Both the position numbers and the translations under genes were made by a program. A DNA stretch of 64,000 nucleotides from Trebonia sp963843745 (GTDB taxonomy: Bacteria > Actinomycetota > Actinomycetes > Streptosporangiales > Streptosporangiaceae). How positions within the stretch are numbered: the stretch's first letter is position 1; the number at the start of each line of letters is the position of its first letter. Shown here piece by piece: positions 41,559-49,049 of this stretch. Under the pieces are notes generated by a model. The model worked only from the letters and a program-made list of their open reading frames with translations. It had not been told where the DNA came from and ran no database searches. Where the stretch lies: positions 1,612,001-1,676,000 of the forward strand of contig CAWJLP010000007.1 in the NCBI GenBank assembly GCA_963843745.1, written 5' to 3'.

Positions 41559-42377
41559 CTAGGCGGTCTTGCGCGCGACCCCGCACCACAGCGTGTCCGT
41601 GGCGGAGGCCTCCAGCTCGGATCGCGGACGCCATTGCGCCACCTGAACGATCCCGGGTTCCACCAGGTCCAGCCCGGTGAAGAACCGCGCGACCTCCTCG
41701 CGGTTTCGCAGCGTGATTTTCTCGCCGGACCGCTCGTTGTAAGCGCGGGCGAACGCCGCGAGTTCCTCGGGGAAGATGTCGCTCGCCACGTGCGAGACGA
41801 CCAGGAAGCTTCCCGGCGGAACGGCATCCATCAGGGAATTAACGATTTCGTAAGGATGATCGTCGTCGGAAACGAACTGCACTATCGCGAGGAGCATGAC
41901 GGCGACCGGCTGGGTGAAGTCCAGCGTGCGCGCCGCCTCGGCGAGGATCGTTCCCGGATCGCGCAGGTCGGCCTCGATGTAGTTGGTCACGCCCGGTGCG
42001 CTGCTGGTCAGCAGCGCCTGCGCGTGCAGCATGACCACCGGGTCGTTGTCCACGTAGACGACCTGGGACTCGGCCGCGGTTTTCTGCGCGACCTCATGGG
42101 TGTTGTTCGCCGACGGCAGCCCGGTCCCGATGTCGAGGAACTGCCTGATGCCCTCCTCGCCGGCGAGGTACTCGACCACGCGGGCCAGGAACGCGCGGTT
42201 GGCGCGGACCGACGAGATCGTGGAGGGAAAGGCCTCAAGGCCAGCCGCCGCGGCCGCCCGATCGGCCGGGTAATTGTCCTTGCCGCCCAGCCAGACGTCA
42301 TAAATGCGAGCGGGGTGCGCTACGGCGGTATTCAGCCGCCGGAGCAATTCCTCGCCGTTGGACGACTCGCCGGTCAT
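41559..42377 (-). CDS. SAM-dependent methyltransferase, PF04672 (DUF574) family
   Basis: 272 aa. Signatures are HPARIYDVWLGGKDNYPADR, RANRAFLARVVEYLA, IRQFLDIGTGLPSANNTHEV, VVYVDNDPVVMLHAQALL and a late FFTGLDLVEPG. This large actinomycete-specific family is often present in dozens of copies; its substrates are largely unknown. It stands alone here, divergent from the glucoamylase. Confidence 0.9.
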   Translation of the reverse strand: MTGESSNGEELLRRLNTAVAHPARIYDVWLGGKDNYPADRAAAAAGLEAFPSTISSVRANRAFLARVVEYLAGEEGIRQFLDIGTGLPSANNTHEVAQKTAAESQVVYVDNDPVVMLHAQALLTSSAPGVTNYIEADLRDPGTILAEAARTLDFTQPVAVMLLAIVQFVSDDDHPYEIVNSLMDAVPPGSFLVVSHVASDIFPEELAAFARAYNERSGEKITLRNREEVARFFTGLDLVEPGIVQVAQWRPRSELEASATDTLWCGVARKTA

Positions 42378-42405
42378 GGATCTCCCTCAGCGTCTTGATT
42401 TCCGG

Positions 42406-42476
42406 CCGTCTGAAACACGCACCGTCTGAAACACCCAGCAGCCTATACCGCCCGCATTGCCCGATAGGCTCCCGGT
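42406..42476 (+). promoter_or_regulatory. Direct repeats and leaderless -10 upstream of the glucoamylase
   Basis: CCGTCTGAAACAC occurs at 42406-42418 and again at 42422-42434 (16-bp period). TAGGCT (42465-42470) lies 6 nt before the GTG at 42477, consistent with a leaderless transcript, and no Shine-Dalgarno is seen. Confidence 0.4.
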
Positions 42477-43784
42477 GTGCTCGAGTACAGCCATGTCCAC
42501 GTCGCTCGTGACGACCTGACGACGGCGGCCAGGTACATGTTCTGGCTGATGTTCAGGAACGTCGCCTCGGACAGCCTGGTCTTCGACGACCCGGTGAACG
42601 CGGGGATCATCTCGAGCCCCGGCTGCGTGCTCGCCTCACCGTCCTGGGAGAACACCGCCACGCACGTCACCCAGGATTACGTCTACCACTGGACCCGCGA
42701 CGCCGCGATCGTGGCGCGTGAGCTGTCGGCCGCCTACGCCAGCGGGGTGCTGCCGGACAACCAGCCGCTGAACGACTACGTGCGGTTCTCTCAGACCTGC
42801 CAGCAGTCGCAGGGTGACTTCGACCGGGCCTCCTTCTACATCGACGGCACGCAGCGCCCGTGGACCGACCAGACCGACGGCCCGGCACTGCAGACGCTCG
42901 CCCTCGTGACGATGTACGGCCAGCTCGACGCCTCCGTCCAGGCGACGGCGGCCAGCCTGATCGGCGCCAACCTGGAATTCCTGGCAGGCGCTTATCAGGG
43001 CCAGACGTACAACCTGTGGGAAGAGGAGTACGGCTACTCGTTCTTCGCCAGGTCGGTGCAGCTGCGCTGCTTCCAGGCGGTCACCGCTAACAGCGCCGGG
43101 ATCGCGGTGCCCGGCTGGCTGCCCGCCGCGATGACGTGGCTGGCCAGCGAGCTCGACGGGCACTGGAACGGGGAGTACTACCGCTCGGTGCTGCCGGTGC
43201 CGGCGGACTACCGGGCCCCCTACGACCCGAACATCGACATCGCGGCGTCTGCGATCTACGGCGCCGAGTCGGTCACCGACCCCCGGCTGCTCGCCACCGC
43301 CGCCCAGCTGCGCGCCCAGTGGGCCGACCCGGGGTCGCCGTACTTCTACCCGGTCAACGGCGCCGACGCCGCCCGCGGCACCGGCCCGCTGCTCGGCCGC
43401 TACCCAGGCGACGTCTACGACGGCGACACCGACGCGCTGACCGGCGACCATCCGTGGCCTGCGACCACCGCCAACTTCGCGGAGCTCTACTACCGTCTCG
43501 CTGTCAAAATCCTTTCATCCCGAACGGTCCCGGCCGACTCCCTGGCCGCCCCCTTCCTCGCCCAGGTCGGGATCACCGCGACGACGGCTTCGCCGCGGGA
43601 CGCGGCCGCCGCGCTGCGCGCGGCAGGGGACGGGATGCTGCAGGCGATCGTGTTCCACAGCGACCACTTCGAGCTGAGCGAGCAGTTCGACGCGACGACC
43701 GGCTTCGAGAAGTCGGTGTCGAACCTGTCCTGGAGCTATGCCGCGTTCCTGTCCGCGGTCCGCGCGCGGAGCTTGACCGGCTAG
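42477..43784 (+). CDS. GH15 glucoamylase of the fungal type, without a signal peptide
   Basis: 435 aa. The sequence follows fungal glucoamylases: VTQDYVYHWTRDAAIVAREL, general-acid region YNLWEEEYGYSFFARS, and general-base region ELSEQFDATTGFEKSVSNLSWSYAAFLSA (in parts). It would release glucose from starch or glycogen ends; the absence of a signal peptide suggests a cytoplasmic role in glycogen or maltodextrin turnover, or an undetected export route. Bases 43511-43542 within the gene match the dispersed repeat family in frame. Its stop overlaps the convergent L,D-transpeptidase stop inside a shared CTAG. Confidence 0.85.
   Translation: MLEYSHVHVARDDLTTAARYMFWLMFRNVASDSLVFDDPVNAGIISSPGCVLASPSWENTATHVTQDYVYHWTRDAAIVARELSAAYASGVLPDNQPLNDYVRFSQTCQQSQGDFDRASFYIDGTQRPWTDQTDGPALQTLALVTMYGQLDASVQATAASLIGANLEFLAGAYQGQTYNLWEEEYGYSFFARSVQLRCFQAVTANSAGIAVPGWLPAAMTWLASELDGHWNGEYYRSVLPVPADYRAPYDPNIDIAASAIYGAESVTDPRLLATAAQLRAQWADPGSPYFYPVNGADAARGTGPLLGRYPGDVYDGDTDALTGDHPWPATTANFAELYYRLAVKILSSRTVPADSLAAPFLAQVGITATTASPRDAAAALRAAGDGMLQAIVFHSDHFELSEQFDATTGFEKSVSNLSWSYAAFLSAVRARSLTG
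43511..43542 (+). repeat. Dispersed repeat, copy f (inside the glucoamylase gene)
   Basis: CCTTTCATCCCGAACGGTCC is followed by CGGCCGACTCCC. It matches copies a and c with a few changes and is translated as part of ILSSRTVPADSLAA. The reading frame is preserved. Confidence 0.5.
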
Positions 43785-45094
43785 GCGCTGGTGCCCGCCG
43801 CGGCGGTCTGCAGCGGCGCCTTCGCCGTGTCCGGCGGCAGCGTCGCCGGGTTGACGAACGTGCTGCCGCCGGGTCCAGCCTGCACCGCTTCGTGCAGCGC
43901 GCTGCCCTTCAGGTACTGCGACCAGGACAGGAACCACATCGTCCAGCCGTTGCCCCAGGTGCCGCCCCGCGGGCTGCCCTTGATCGTGATCGGGTCGCCG
44001 GGCACCGCGAGGTTGTAGTAGGTCTCGGCGTCGGCGGGGGCCAGGTTCACGCAGCCGTGGCTCACGTTCTGGAAGCCCTGCTCGCCGACCGACCAGTAGG
44101 CGTCGTGGTAGTAGTCGCCGCTGAACGTGAACCGCACCGACCACGGCACGCTCAGGTCGTATCCGGGGCCTTTCATCTCCACCGGGTTGGCCTTCTCGAT
44201 CGTCAGGTAGCTGCCGTTCGGGGTGTCGTCGCCGGGCTTGCCCGAGCTGATCGGCCAGTTGTACGTGAGCTTGCCGTCGACGTAGATCTGCGTCCGGTGT
44301 GTCTTGGTGTTACCGACCGCGATCACCGACTGGCCGATGTGGAACGTCTGGGTCAGGGTGTGGTGCCCGTAGACGCCTGGCGCGCCCTCGACCCCGTTGA
44401 GGTGCCCGGTGAAGCTGACCGTCGTGCCCGTCGGCCAGTAGTCGCGGGGCCGGAAGTAGGCGCAGGTGGCGGCCATGTTGCAGGGATAATCCCAGTACCA
44501 GGAGCCGATCACCGGCGTGGAGGTGCTGATCTGCAGCGCCCGCTCGACCGCGGCCCTGTTCGTGATCCGCTGGCTGAAGTACAAGATGATCGGCATCCCG
44601 ACGCCGTAGCTCTGGCCGTATCCCTCGAGGATCTCGGTCGTGAACGTCGAGGCCGGCGCCAATGTGCGGAACGCGGCTGTCTTCGTCACCGTGCTCCCGT
44701 TGCTCGCGGCCGCGGTCACGGTCACGGTGTAGGACTGCGACACGTTGAGCGCCCACGTGCTGTGCCAGCTCGTGTTCCCCGCCGAATAGCTGCCGGTGAC
44801 CGGATCGCCCGCGGTGCGCACGCTGACGTTCTTGAGCGTGCCGCCCGACGCGCTGACCGCGATCCCCTTCGACGGGTCGGCGCCGTGGGCGCCGTTGCCC
44901 GGCGTGATCGTCACGGCGGGCCCGGCCGGTGTCGGTTTCGCCGACGGAGCGGCGGCCGCTCCCGTTCCCGTCGCCGACGCCGAGGCGCCGTTCGCGGCGG
45001 GCTTGGTGTTCAGCGGCCCGCCGCTCGTGCACCCCGCGAGTGCCATGCCGAGCACCGCCACGGCGGCGGCGCCCGTCAGCCCGATGCGCCTCAT
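43781..45094 (-). CDS. L,D-transpeptidase lipoprotein (YkuD, with Ig-like domains)
   Basis: About 437 aa. The lipobox LGMALAGC (Cys near residue 21) gives a lipid anchor. An Ala/Thr/Gly linker leads to two Ig-like domains (about 55-275) and a YkuD catalytic domain with HDAYWSVGEQGFQNVSHGCVNL (in parts; catalytic Cys in SHGCVNL). It would form 3-3 cross-links in peptidoglycan. This layout is that of mycobacterial LdtMt2-type enzymes. The ATG at 45094 is preferred over 45115 because it begins the positively charged signal MRRIGLTG. Confidence 0.93.
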   Translation of the reverse strand: MRRIGLTGAAAVAVLGMALAGCTSGGPLNTKPAANGASASATGTGAAAAPSAKPTPAGPAVTITPGNGAHGADPSKGIAVSASGGTLKNVSVRTAGDPVTGSYSAGNTSWHSTWALNVSQSYTVTVTAAASNGSTVTKTAAFRTLAPASTFTTEILEGYGQSYGVGMPIILYFSQRITNRAAVERALQISTSTPVIGSWYWDYPCNMAATCAYFRPRDYWPTGTTVSFTGHLNGVEGAPGVYGHHTLTQTFHIGQSVIAVGNTKTHRTQIYVDGKLTYNWPISSGKPGDDTPNGSYLTIEKANPVEMKGPGYDLSVPWSVRFTFSGDYYHDAYWSVGEQGFQNVSHGCVNLAPADAETYYNLAVPGDPITIKGSPRGGTWGNGWTMWFLSWSQYLKGSALHEAVQAGPGGSTFVNPATLPPDTAKAPLQTAAAGTSA

Positions 45095-45152
45095 GCAGTA
45101 AACATTTCCCGACACGAGGCGCGCTGAACGCGCTAACCCGCCAAACCTGACG

Positions 45153-45240
45153 CCTTTGCGTCACCGCTCTGACGCGTATGTCACCGCTCTCACGTGGTCG
45201 ATGTCCCATCGTCTACGCTCTTTGGTGGTCGATGTCACAT
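45153..45240. promoter_or_regulatory. Nested direct repeats upstream of the L,D-transpeptidase
   Basis: TCACCGCTCT occurs at 45161-45170 and 45181-45190 (20-bp period), with TGACG/TCACG steps around it. GTGGTCGATGTC(C/A)CAT occurs at 45194-45209 and 45225-45240 (31-bp period). The helical phasing suggests cooperative regulator sites, or a transcription terminator-free spacer built by duplication. The L,D-transpeptidase lies downstream on the minus strand, and the PLD gene ends at 45269. Confidence 0.4.
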
Positions 45241-45268
45241 GGACCACGTTCCGGGGCTGGGTGCCGGC

Positions 45269-46339
45269 CTAGGCGTGGGCGTAGTCGCTGGCTATCGTGG
45301 CGCTGATCGCGGAGATCACGGCCGCGTTCGCTGTGCGGATGCCGAGTTCCCTGTTCTCGTCCAGGCTCGCGGCGGAGAAGTTCTCCGAGCCGACGAACAC
45401 CTGCTGGCCGGACCGCCCCGCGTCGGCGACGACCGCCTTGGCGTGGATGTACAGGGCGCTGCCGCTGTCGGGGAACGTATGGACGTGCACGCCGGCCCGC
45501 CGCAGGGCGGCGAAGGCGCTGTTCCACTCGCTGTCGGCGGTCATCACGACCGTGACGTCCACGCCGCGCTTCCCGGCGGCCTCGAGCGCCGCGGTCACCG
45601 TGGAGTCGTTCATCTCCTCGTTCTCCACGGCGAGCGTGCGGTGCGCCGCGTTGATGACGGCGAGGATCGACGCCTGCGAGTTGGTCGGCGACCAGACCAG
45701 GTCGGCGCCGTCCGGCGGGGTGATGCGCTTGTGGGCGAAGTCGGCGTCGAACGTCGCGGTGATCGCGGCGATGTCCGAACGAGCGGTGTCGATCACCGCG
45801 AAGTCCCTGGTGCCCGGATAGTCGGCGGACACCATGTTGAGCGTCATGATGACCGACGTCTTGCCATCGACGGTGAGCGTCTTCTGGTGGTACGTGGTGC
45901 CCGAGGGTGCCCAGGCCACGTGCACCTTATGCGCCGCCAGGGAGGAGTAGGTCGCCGAGTTCCGCGACCTCTCCAGGTGCCGGTCGAGGAGCACCCGCAC
46001 GTCGACGCCGCGCGCGGCGTCCGCGGCCAGGTCCTTCTCCGCGGTGGTGTCGCGCAGCTCGTACATGGTGAGGTTGACCGACGACCTGGCGCCGGTGATG
46101 AGCTTGTCGATGGTGGTAAGCCCGTCGGCGGGCTCTATCAGCAGGCGAAGCGGCCCGGTGCCGATCCCGGCCGGGTGGGCATCGCTCTTGGGGTCCTTGG
46201 CGGGCTTCGCGCTCGAATGTGTGCTCTTGTGCGCGGAGTGGGAGCTCGCGGGCGGGTCCGCGGACGGAGAGACTGTTACCTTGCAGCCCGTGAGGATCAC
46301 GAGCGCGCTGGCCACCGCCAGCAACGGCAAACGGTGCAT
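45269..46339 (-). CDS. Phospholipase-D-like lipoprotein
   Basis: 356 aa. The lipobox LVILTGC places the lipidated Cys near residue 19, followed by a Ser/His/Lys-rich spacer. Two PLDc half-sites follow: YHQKTLTVDGKT (HxK without a full HKD) and YIHAKAVVADAG ... GSENFSAASLDENRELG. Members include phospholipases, nucleases and cardiolipin-synthase-like enzymes, so the substrate is open. It is in the same direction as the L,D-transpeptidase downstream, with 150 nt between. Confidence 0.85.
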   Translation of the reverse strand: MHRLPLLAVASALVILTGCKVTVSPSADPPASSHSAHKSTHSSAKPAKDPKSDAHPAGIGTGPLRLLIEPADGLTTIDKLITGARSSVNLTMYELRDTTAEKDLAADAARGVDVRVLLDRHLERSRNSATYSSLAAHKVHVAWAPSGTTYHQKTLTVDGKTSVIMTLNMVSADYPGTRDFAVIDTARSDIAAITATFDADFAHKRITPPDGADLVWSPTNSQASILAVINAAHRTLAVENEEMNDSTVTAALEAAGKRGVDVTVVMTADSEWNSAFAALRRAGVHVHTFPDSGSALYIHAKAVVADAGRSGQQVFVGSENFSAASLDENRELGIRTANAAVISAISATIASDYAHA

Positions 46340-46389
46340 ACCGTCATAACTACCGACGATTCCGCATCACTAACTCGGGCTGCTCAGCG

Positions 46390-46416
46390 TGTCACGATGG
46401 CCGGTTCCCGTCCGTC
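46390..46416 (+). promoter_or_regulatory. ECF41-type autoregulatory promoter
   Basis: TGTCACG (46390-46396), exactly 16 nt, then CGTC (46413-46416). The published target promoter of ECF41 sigma factors is TGTCACA-N16-CGTC, and these factors activate their own genes. It lies about 44 nt upstream of the sigma factor start. Confidence 0.7.
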
Positions 46417-46459
46417 ATGGAGGAAGACGGACCCCGAAACGAGCGATGAGGCGTAGCAG

Positions 46460-47374
46460 ATGAACGACGACTGGCTGGCCGGCCAGTTCGAGGGCAATCG
46501 CGCCAGGCTGCGGGCGATGGCCTACCGGATGCTCGGCTCGGCCAACGACGCCGAGGACGCCCTGCAGGAGGCGTGGATCCACGCGGCCGGGGCGGACGCG
46601 GACGCGGTGGCGAACCTGGACGGCTGGTTCACCACGATCGTGGCGCGCGTGTGCCTCGACATGCTGCGCAAGCGCAGGGCGCGGCCAGAGGAGCCGACCG
46701 GGGCGGACATCGAGCCCGGCGCGTTCGCGGGCGCGGCCCCGGCCCAGGCCGGGCCCGCGCCCGGCCCCGAGCAGGAGGCGGTGCTCGCCGACTCGGTCGG
46801 CCTCGCGCTGCTCGTGGTGCTCGACAGGCTGGCGCCCGCCGAACGGGTGGCGTTCGTGCTGCACGACATGTTCGGCGTGCCGTTCGGGGAGATCGCGGGG
46901 ATCACCGGGCGCTCGCCGGACGCGGCGCGGCAGCTGGCCAGCCGGGCGCGACGGCGGGTGCGCGGCGAGGACGCGGCGGCGACGGGCGGTGCGGCGTCCG
47001 GCGAGCGGCTGGCCAGGCAGCGGACCGTCGCCGAGGCGTTCCTGGCCGCGTCAAGGGCCGGTGACCTGACGGCGCTGCTCGCGGTGCTCGACCCGGACGT
47101 GGTGCTGCACGCGGACCAGGCGGCCGTGCCGCCTGGGTACCCGGCCGTGCTCGAGGGCGCGGCGGCGGTCGCGCGCGGCGCCAGGACCGCTGCCGCGCGG
47201 TCCCGCACGTCCGCCGTGGCGCTGATCGACGGCGTGCCAGGGATCGTGTGGGCGCCGCGCGGGCGGGTGATCGTCGTGCTGGCCTTCGCCTACCGGGAGA
47301 TGAGGATCTCCGGCATCGACATCATCGCCGACCGCGGCAGGCTCGACGCACTGGAAATCGCCGTGCCCGGTTAA
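46460..47374 (+). CDS. ECF sigma factor with SnoaL-like C-terminal domain (ECF41/SigJ type)
   Basis: 304 aa. Sigma region 2 is ARLRAMAYRMLGSANDAEDALQEAW (in part) and region 4 is RLAPAERVAFVLHDMFGVPFGEIAGITGRSPDAARQLASRARRR (in parts). An Ala/Pro/Gly linker separates them. Residues 180-304 form a SnoaL/NTF2-like domain that in ECF41 factors binds and controls the sigma domains instead of a separate anti-sigma factor. A matching promoter precedes it. Its stop overlaps the convergent TetR gene by four nt. Confidence 0.93.
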   Translation: MNDDWLAGQFEGNRARLRAMAYRMLGSANDAEDALQEAWIHAAGADADAVANLDGWFTTIVARVCLDMLRKRRARPEEPTGADIEPGAFAGAAPAQAGPAPGPEQEAVLADSVGLALLVVLDRLAPAERVAFVLHDMFGVPFGEIAGITGRSPDAARQLASRARRRVRGEDAAATGGAASGERLARQRTVAEAFLAASRAGDLTALLAVLDPDVVLHADQAAVPPGYPAVLEGAAAVARGARTAAARSRTSAVALIDGVPGIVWAPRGRVIVVLAFAYREMRISGIDIIADRGRLDALEIAVPG

Positions 47375-47991
47375 GGCACGATCAGGCGGCGCAGCAGCTC
47401 CTCCACCGCCACGCGGCCTTCCGCCAGGGCCGCCTGCGGGTCGTCGGCGCGGGCGATCACGATCGCCATCTCGTCGATCGCCGCCAGGATCATGTGCGCG
47501 AACGCGCTGACGAGGTGCGGCGCGAGATGCCCGGCGTCCGCGACCGCCTGCAGCAGGGCCCGGGTCTGGCCGTACGCGCCTTCCTCGCTCATGGTGCGCC
47601 AGCGCTCCCAGCCGAGCACGGCCGGCCCGTCGGTCAGGATGATCCGCTGGATGACCGGGTCGCCGGCGAGGTCGATCCACTTCAGCGCGCCGGCCTGCAG
47701 CACCTCCACCGGGTCGTGGACGCTGGTGATCGCCGCCGTCATGTCGGCCGAGATCCGCTCATCGACGCTCTCGACCACGGCCTCGAACAGCGCGTCCTTG
47801 CCGGCGAAGTGGTGGTAGAGCGCGCCGCGGCTGACACCCGCCGCCGACAGCACCGCCTCGATCGAGGTGTCCTCGTACCCGCGCTCGGCGAACAGCCGGG
47901 TGGCGACCTCGATGAGCTGCTCGCGGGTGGCGCGCCCCTGCGCGGCCCGCTTGCTCGTGCTGATAGGCGACGACTCGGTCATGGGATCCAT
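47371..47991 (-). CDS. TetR-family regulator next to an alpha/beta hydrolase
   Basis: About 206 aa. The HTH (YEDTSIEAVLSAAGVSRGALYHHFAGKDALF, in part) is a classic TetR DNA-binding region; the remainder is a helical ligand domain. The start is uncertain: ATG 47991, 47982 or an upstream GTG. It is divergent from the hydrolase, and two palindromes with the TetR-like ACCGAC half-site lie in the gap, one over the hydrolase promoter, so autorepression and repression of the hydrolase are likely. Confidence 0.9.
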   Translation of the reverse strand: MDPMTESSPISTSKRAAQGRATREQLIEVATRLFAERGYEDTSIEAVLSAAGVSRGALYHHFAGKDALFEAVVESVDERISADMTAAITSVHDPVEVLQAGALKWIDLAGDPVIQRIILTDGPAVLGWERWRTMSEEGAYGQTRALLQAVADAGHLAPHLVSAFAHMILAAIDEMAIVIARADDPQAALAEGRVAVEELLRRLIVP

Positions 47992-48051
47992 TTGTACCTG
48001 GGTTGAGGCGCTGCTTGAGAGCGTTCCCCGCATCGGCCTCGATCATGCGCG

Positions 48052-48099
48052 TTGACAGACCGACCATCGGTATGTATTTAATAGACCGACAGTCGGTCT
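48052..48099 (+). promoter_or_regulatory. Hydrolase promoter with two TetR operators
   Basis: TTGACA (48052-48057), a 17-nt spacer and TATTTA (48075-48080) make the best-looking sigma-70 promoter in the window. ACAGACCGA-CCA-TCGGTATGT (48055-48075, one mismatch) fills the spacer. AGACCGAC-A-GTCGGTCT (48083-48099) is a perfect 8-bp inverted repeat just downstream, over the start site. Both share the ACCGAC half-site. Confidence 0.75.
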
Positions 48100-48120
48100 G
48101 TAACTGGAAGGAAGCCTAGC

Positions 48121-48972
48121 ATGGACGTCAGCACCTTCACCGCCCGTCGCCGCTCCCTGCCCGCCGAGGGCGGCGAGATCGCCTACACCGAGTTCGGCGA
48201 CGGCGGCGCGCCCGCCGCCCTGTTCGTGCACGGGCTCGCCACCGGCGGCCTGATGTGGCGGCACGTCATCGAGCAGCTGTCAGGCACGACCCGGTGCATC
48301 GCCATCGACCTGCCCGCGCACGGCGGCACAGCCGCGCGCGCCGACATGTCGGTAGCGGCGATGGCGGAGGTCCTCGCGGAACTGTGCGGCGGCCTCGGGC
48401 TCGGCAAGGTCGACCTCGTGGGCAACGACACCGGCGGGGCCATCTGCCAGATCTTCGCCGCCCGCTATCCCGCCGGCCTCCGCTCGCTCACCCTGACGAA
48501 CTGCGACACCGACGGCAACTTCCCGCCGCCGGAGTTCGCGCCCATGGTCGAGCTCGCCAGGCAGCGCAAGCTCGCCGAGGGGTTCGCCGGCGTCGCCGCC
48601 AGCCCCGCCTCCCGGGCGGCGGGCCCGCTCGCGGGCCTGTACAACGATCCCGCCACGGTGCCCGACGAGGTCTGGCGCGAGTACTACGGCGGGGGTCTCG
48701 ACCGCGCACGGGACGTCGAGCGGATGATGGCCGCCTTCGACCCGGCGGACCTGGCGGCTGCCACCCCGGGCCTGCGCGCGCTGCGGGTCCCGGTGCTGCT
48801 CGTCTGGGGGACCGCCGACGAGAACAACTTCCCGGTCAAGTGGGCCTACCAGCTGCGCGAGATGATCCCTGGCGCGCGGGACGTCATCGAGGTGGACGGC
48901 GCGAAGCTGCTGTTCCCCGAGGAGCGCCCCGGCGACCTCGTCCCGCACCTGCGGGAGTTCTGGGCCCGCTAA
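48121..48972 (+). CDS. Alpha/beta-fold hydrolase
   Basis: 283 aa. Oxyanion-hole motif FVHGLATGGLMW is present. The nucleophile elbow position reads LVGNDTGGAICQIFAARYP, with Asp in place of Ser (GNDTGG), as in haloalkane dehalogenases and epoxide hydrolases, so a dehalogenase/epoxide-hydrolase-type reaction is more likely than an esterase. RVPVLLVWGTADENNFP holds the later acid. The ATG follows AAGGAAG. It is controlled by the divergent TetR. Its stop codon begins a 13-bp tandem repeat. Confidence 0.82.
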   Translation: MDVSTFTARRRSLPAEGGEIAYTEFGDGGAPAALFVHGLATGGLMWRHVIEQLSGTTRCIAIDLPAHGGTAARADMSVAAMAEVLAELCGGLGLGKVDLVGNDTGGAICQIFAARYPAGLRSLTLTNCDTDGNFPPPEFAPMVELARQRKLAEGFAGVAASPASRAAGPLAGLYNDPATVPDEVWREYYGGGLDRARDVERMMAAFDPADLAAATPGLRALRVPVLLVWGTADENNFPVKWAYQLREMIPGARDVIEVDGAKLLFPEERPGDLVPHLREFWAR

Positions 48973-49030
48973 CCGGGCCCGCTAACCGGGCCCGCTCACC
49001 GGGCCCGCTAACCGGGCCCGCTCACTGGGG
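48962..49030. repeat. 13-bp tandem repeat at the hydrolase stop
   Basis: GGGCCCGCTAACC-type units recur every 13 bp (GGGCCC at 48962, 48975, 48988, 49001 and 49014), with T(A/C)A variation. The first unit is the end of the hydrolase gene, so each TAA-bearing unit repeats its stop codon. The repeated GGGCCC can pair with itself and may act as a terminator. Confidence 0.8.
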
Positions 49031-49049
49031 CCGCCGACGGGGGCGGGCC

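Noticed and set aside
43136..45127. 663-codon plus-strand open frame
   Set aside because: It is a shadow of the glucoamylase and the opposite-strand L,D-transpeptidase.
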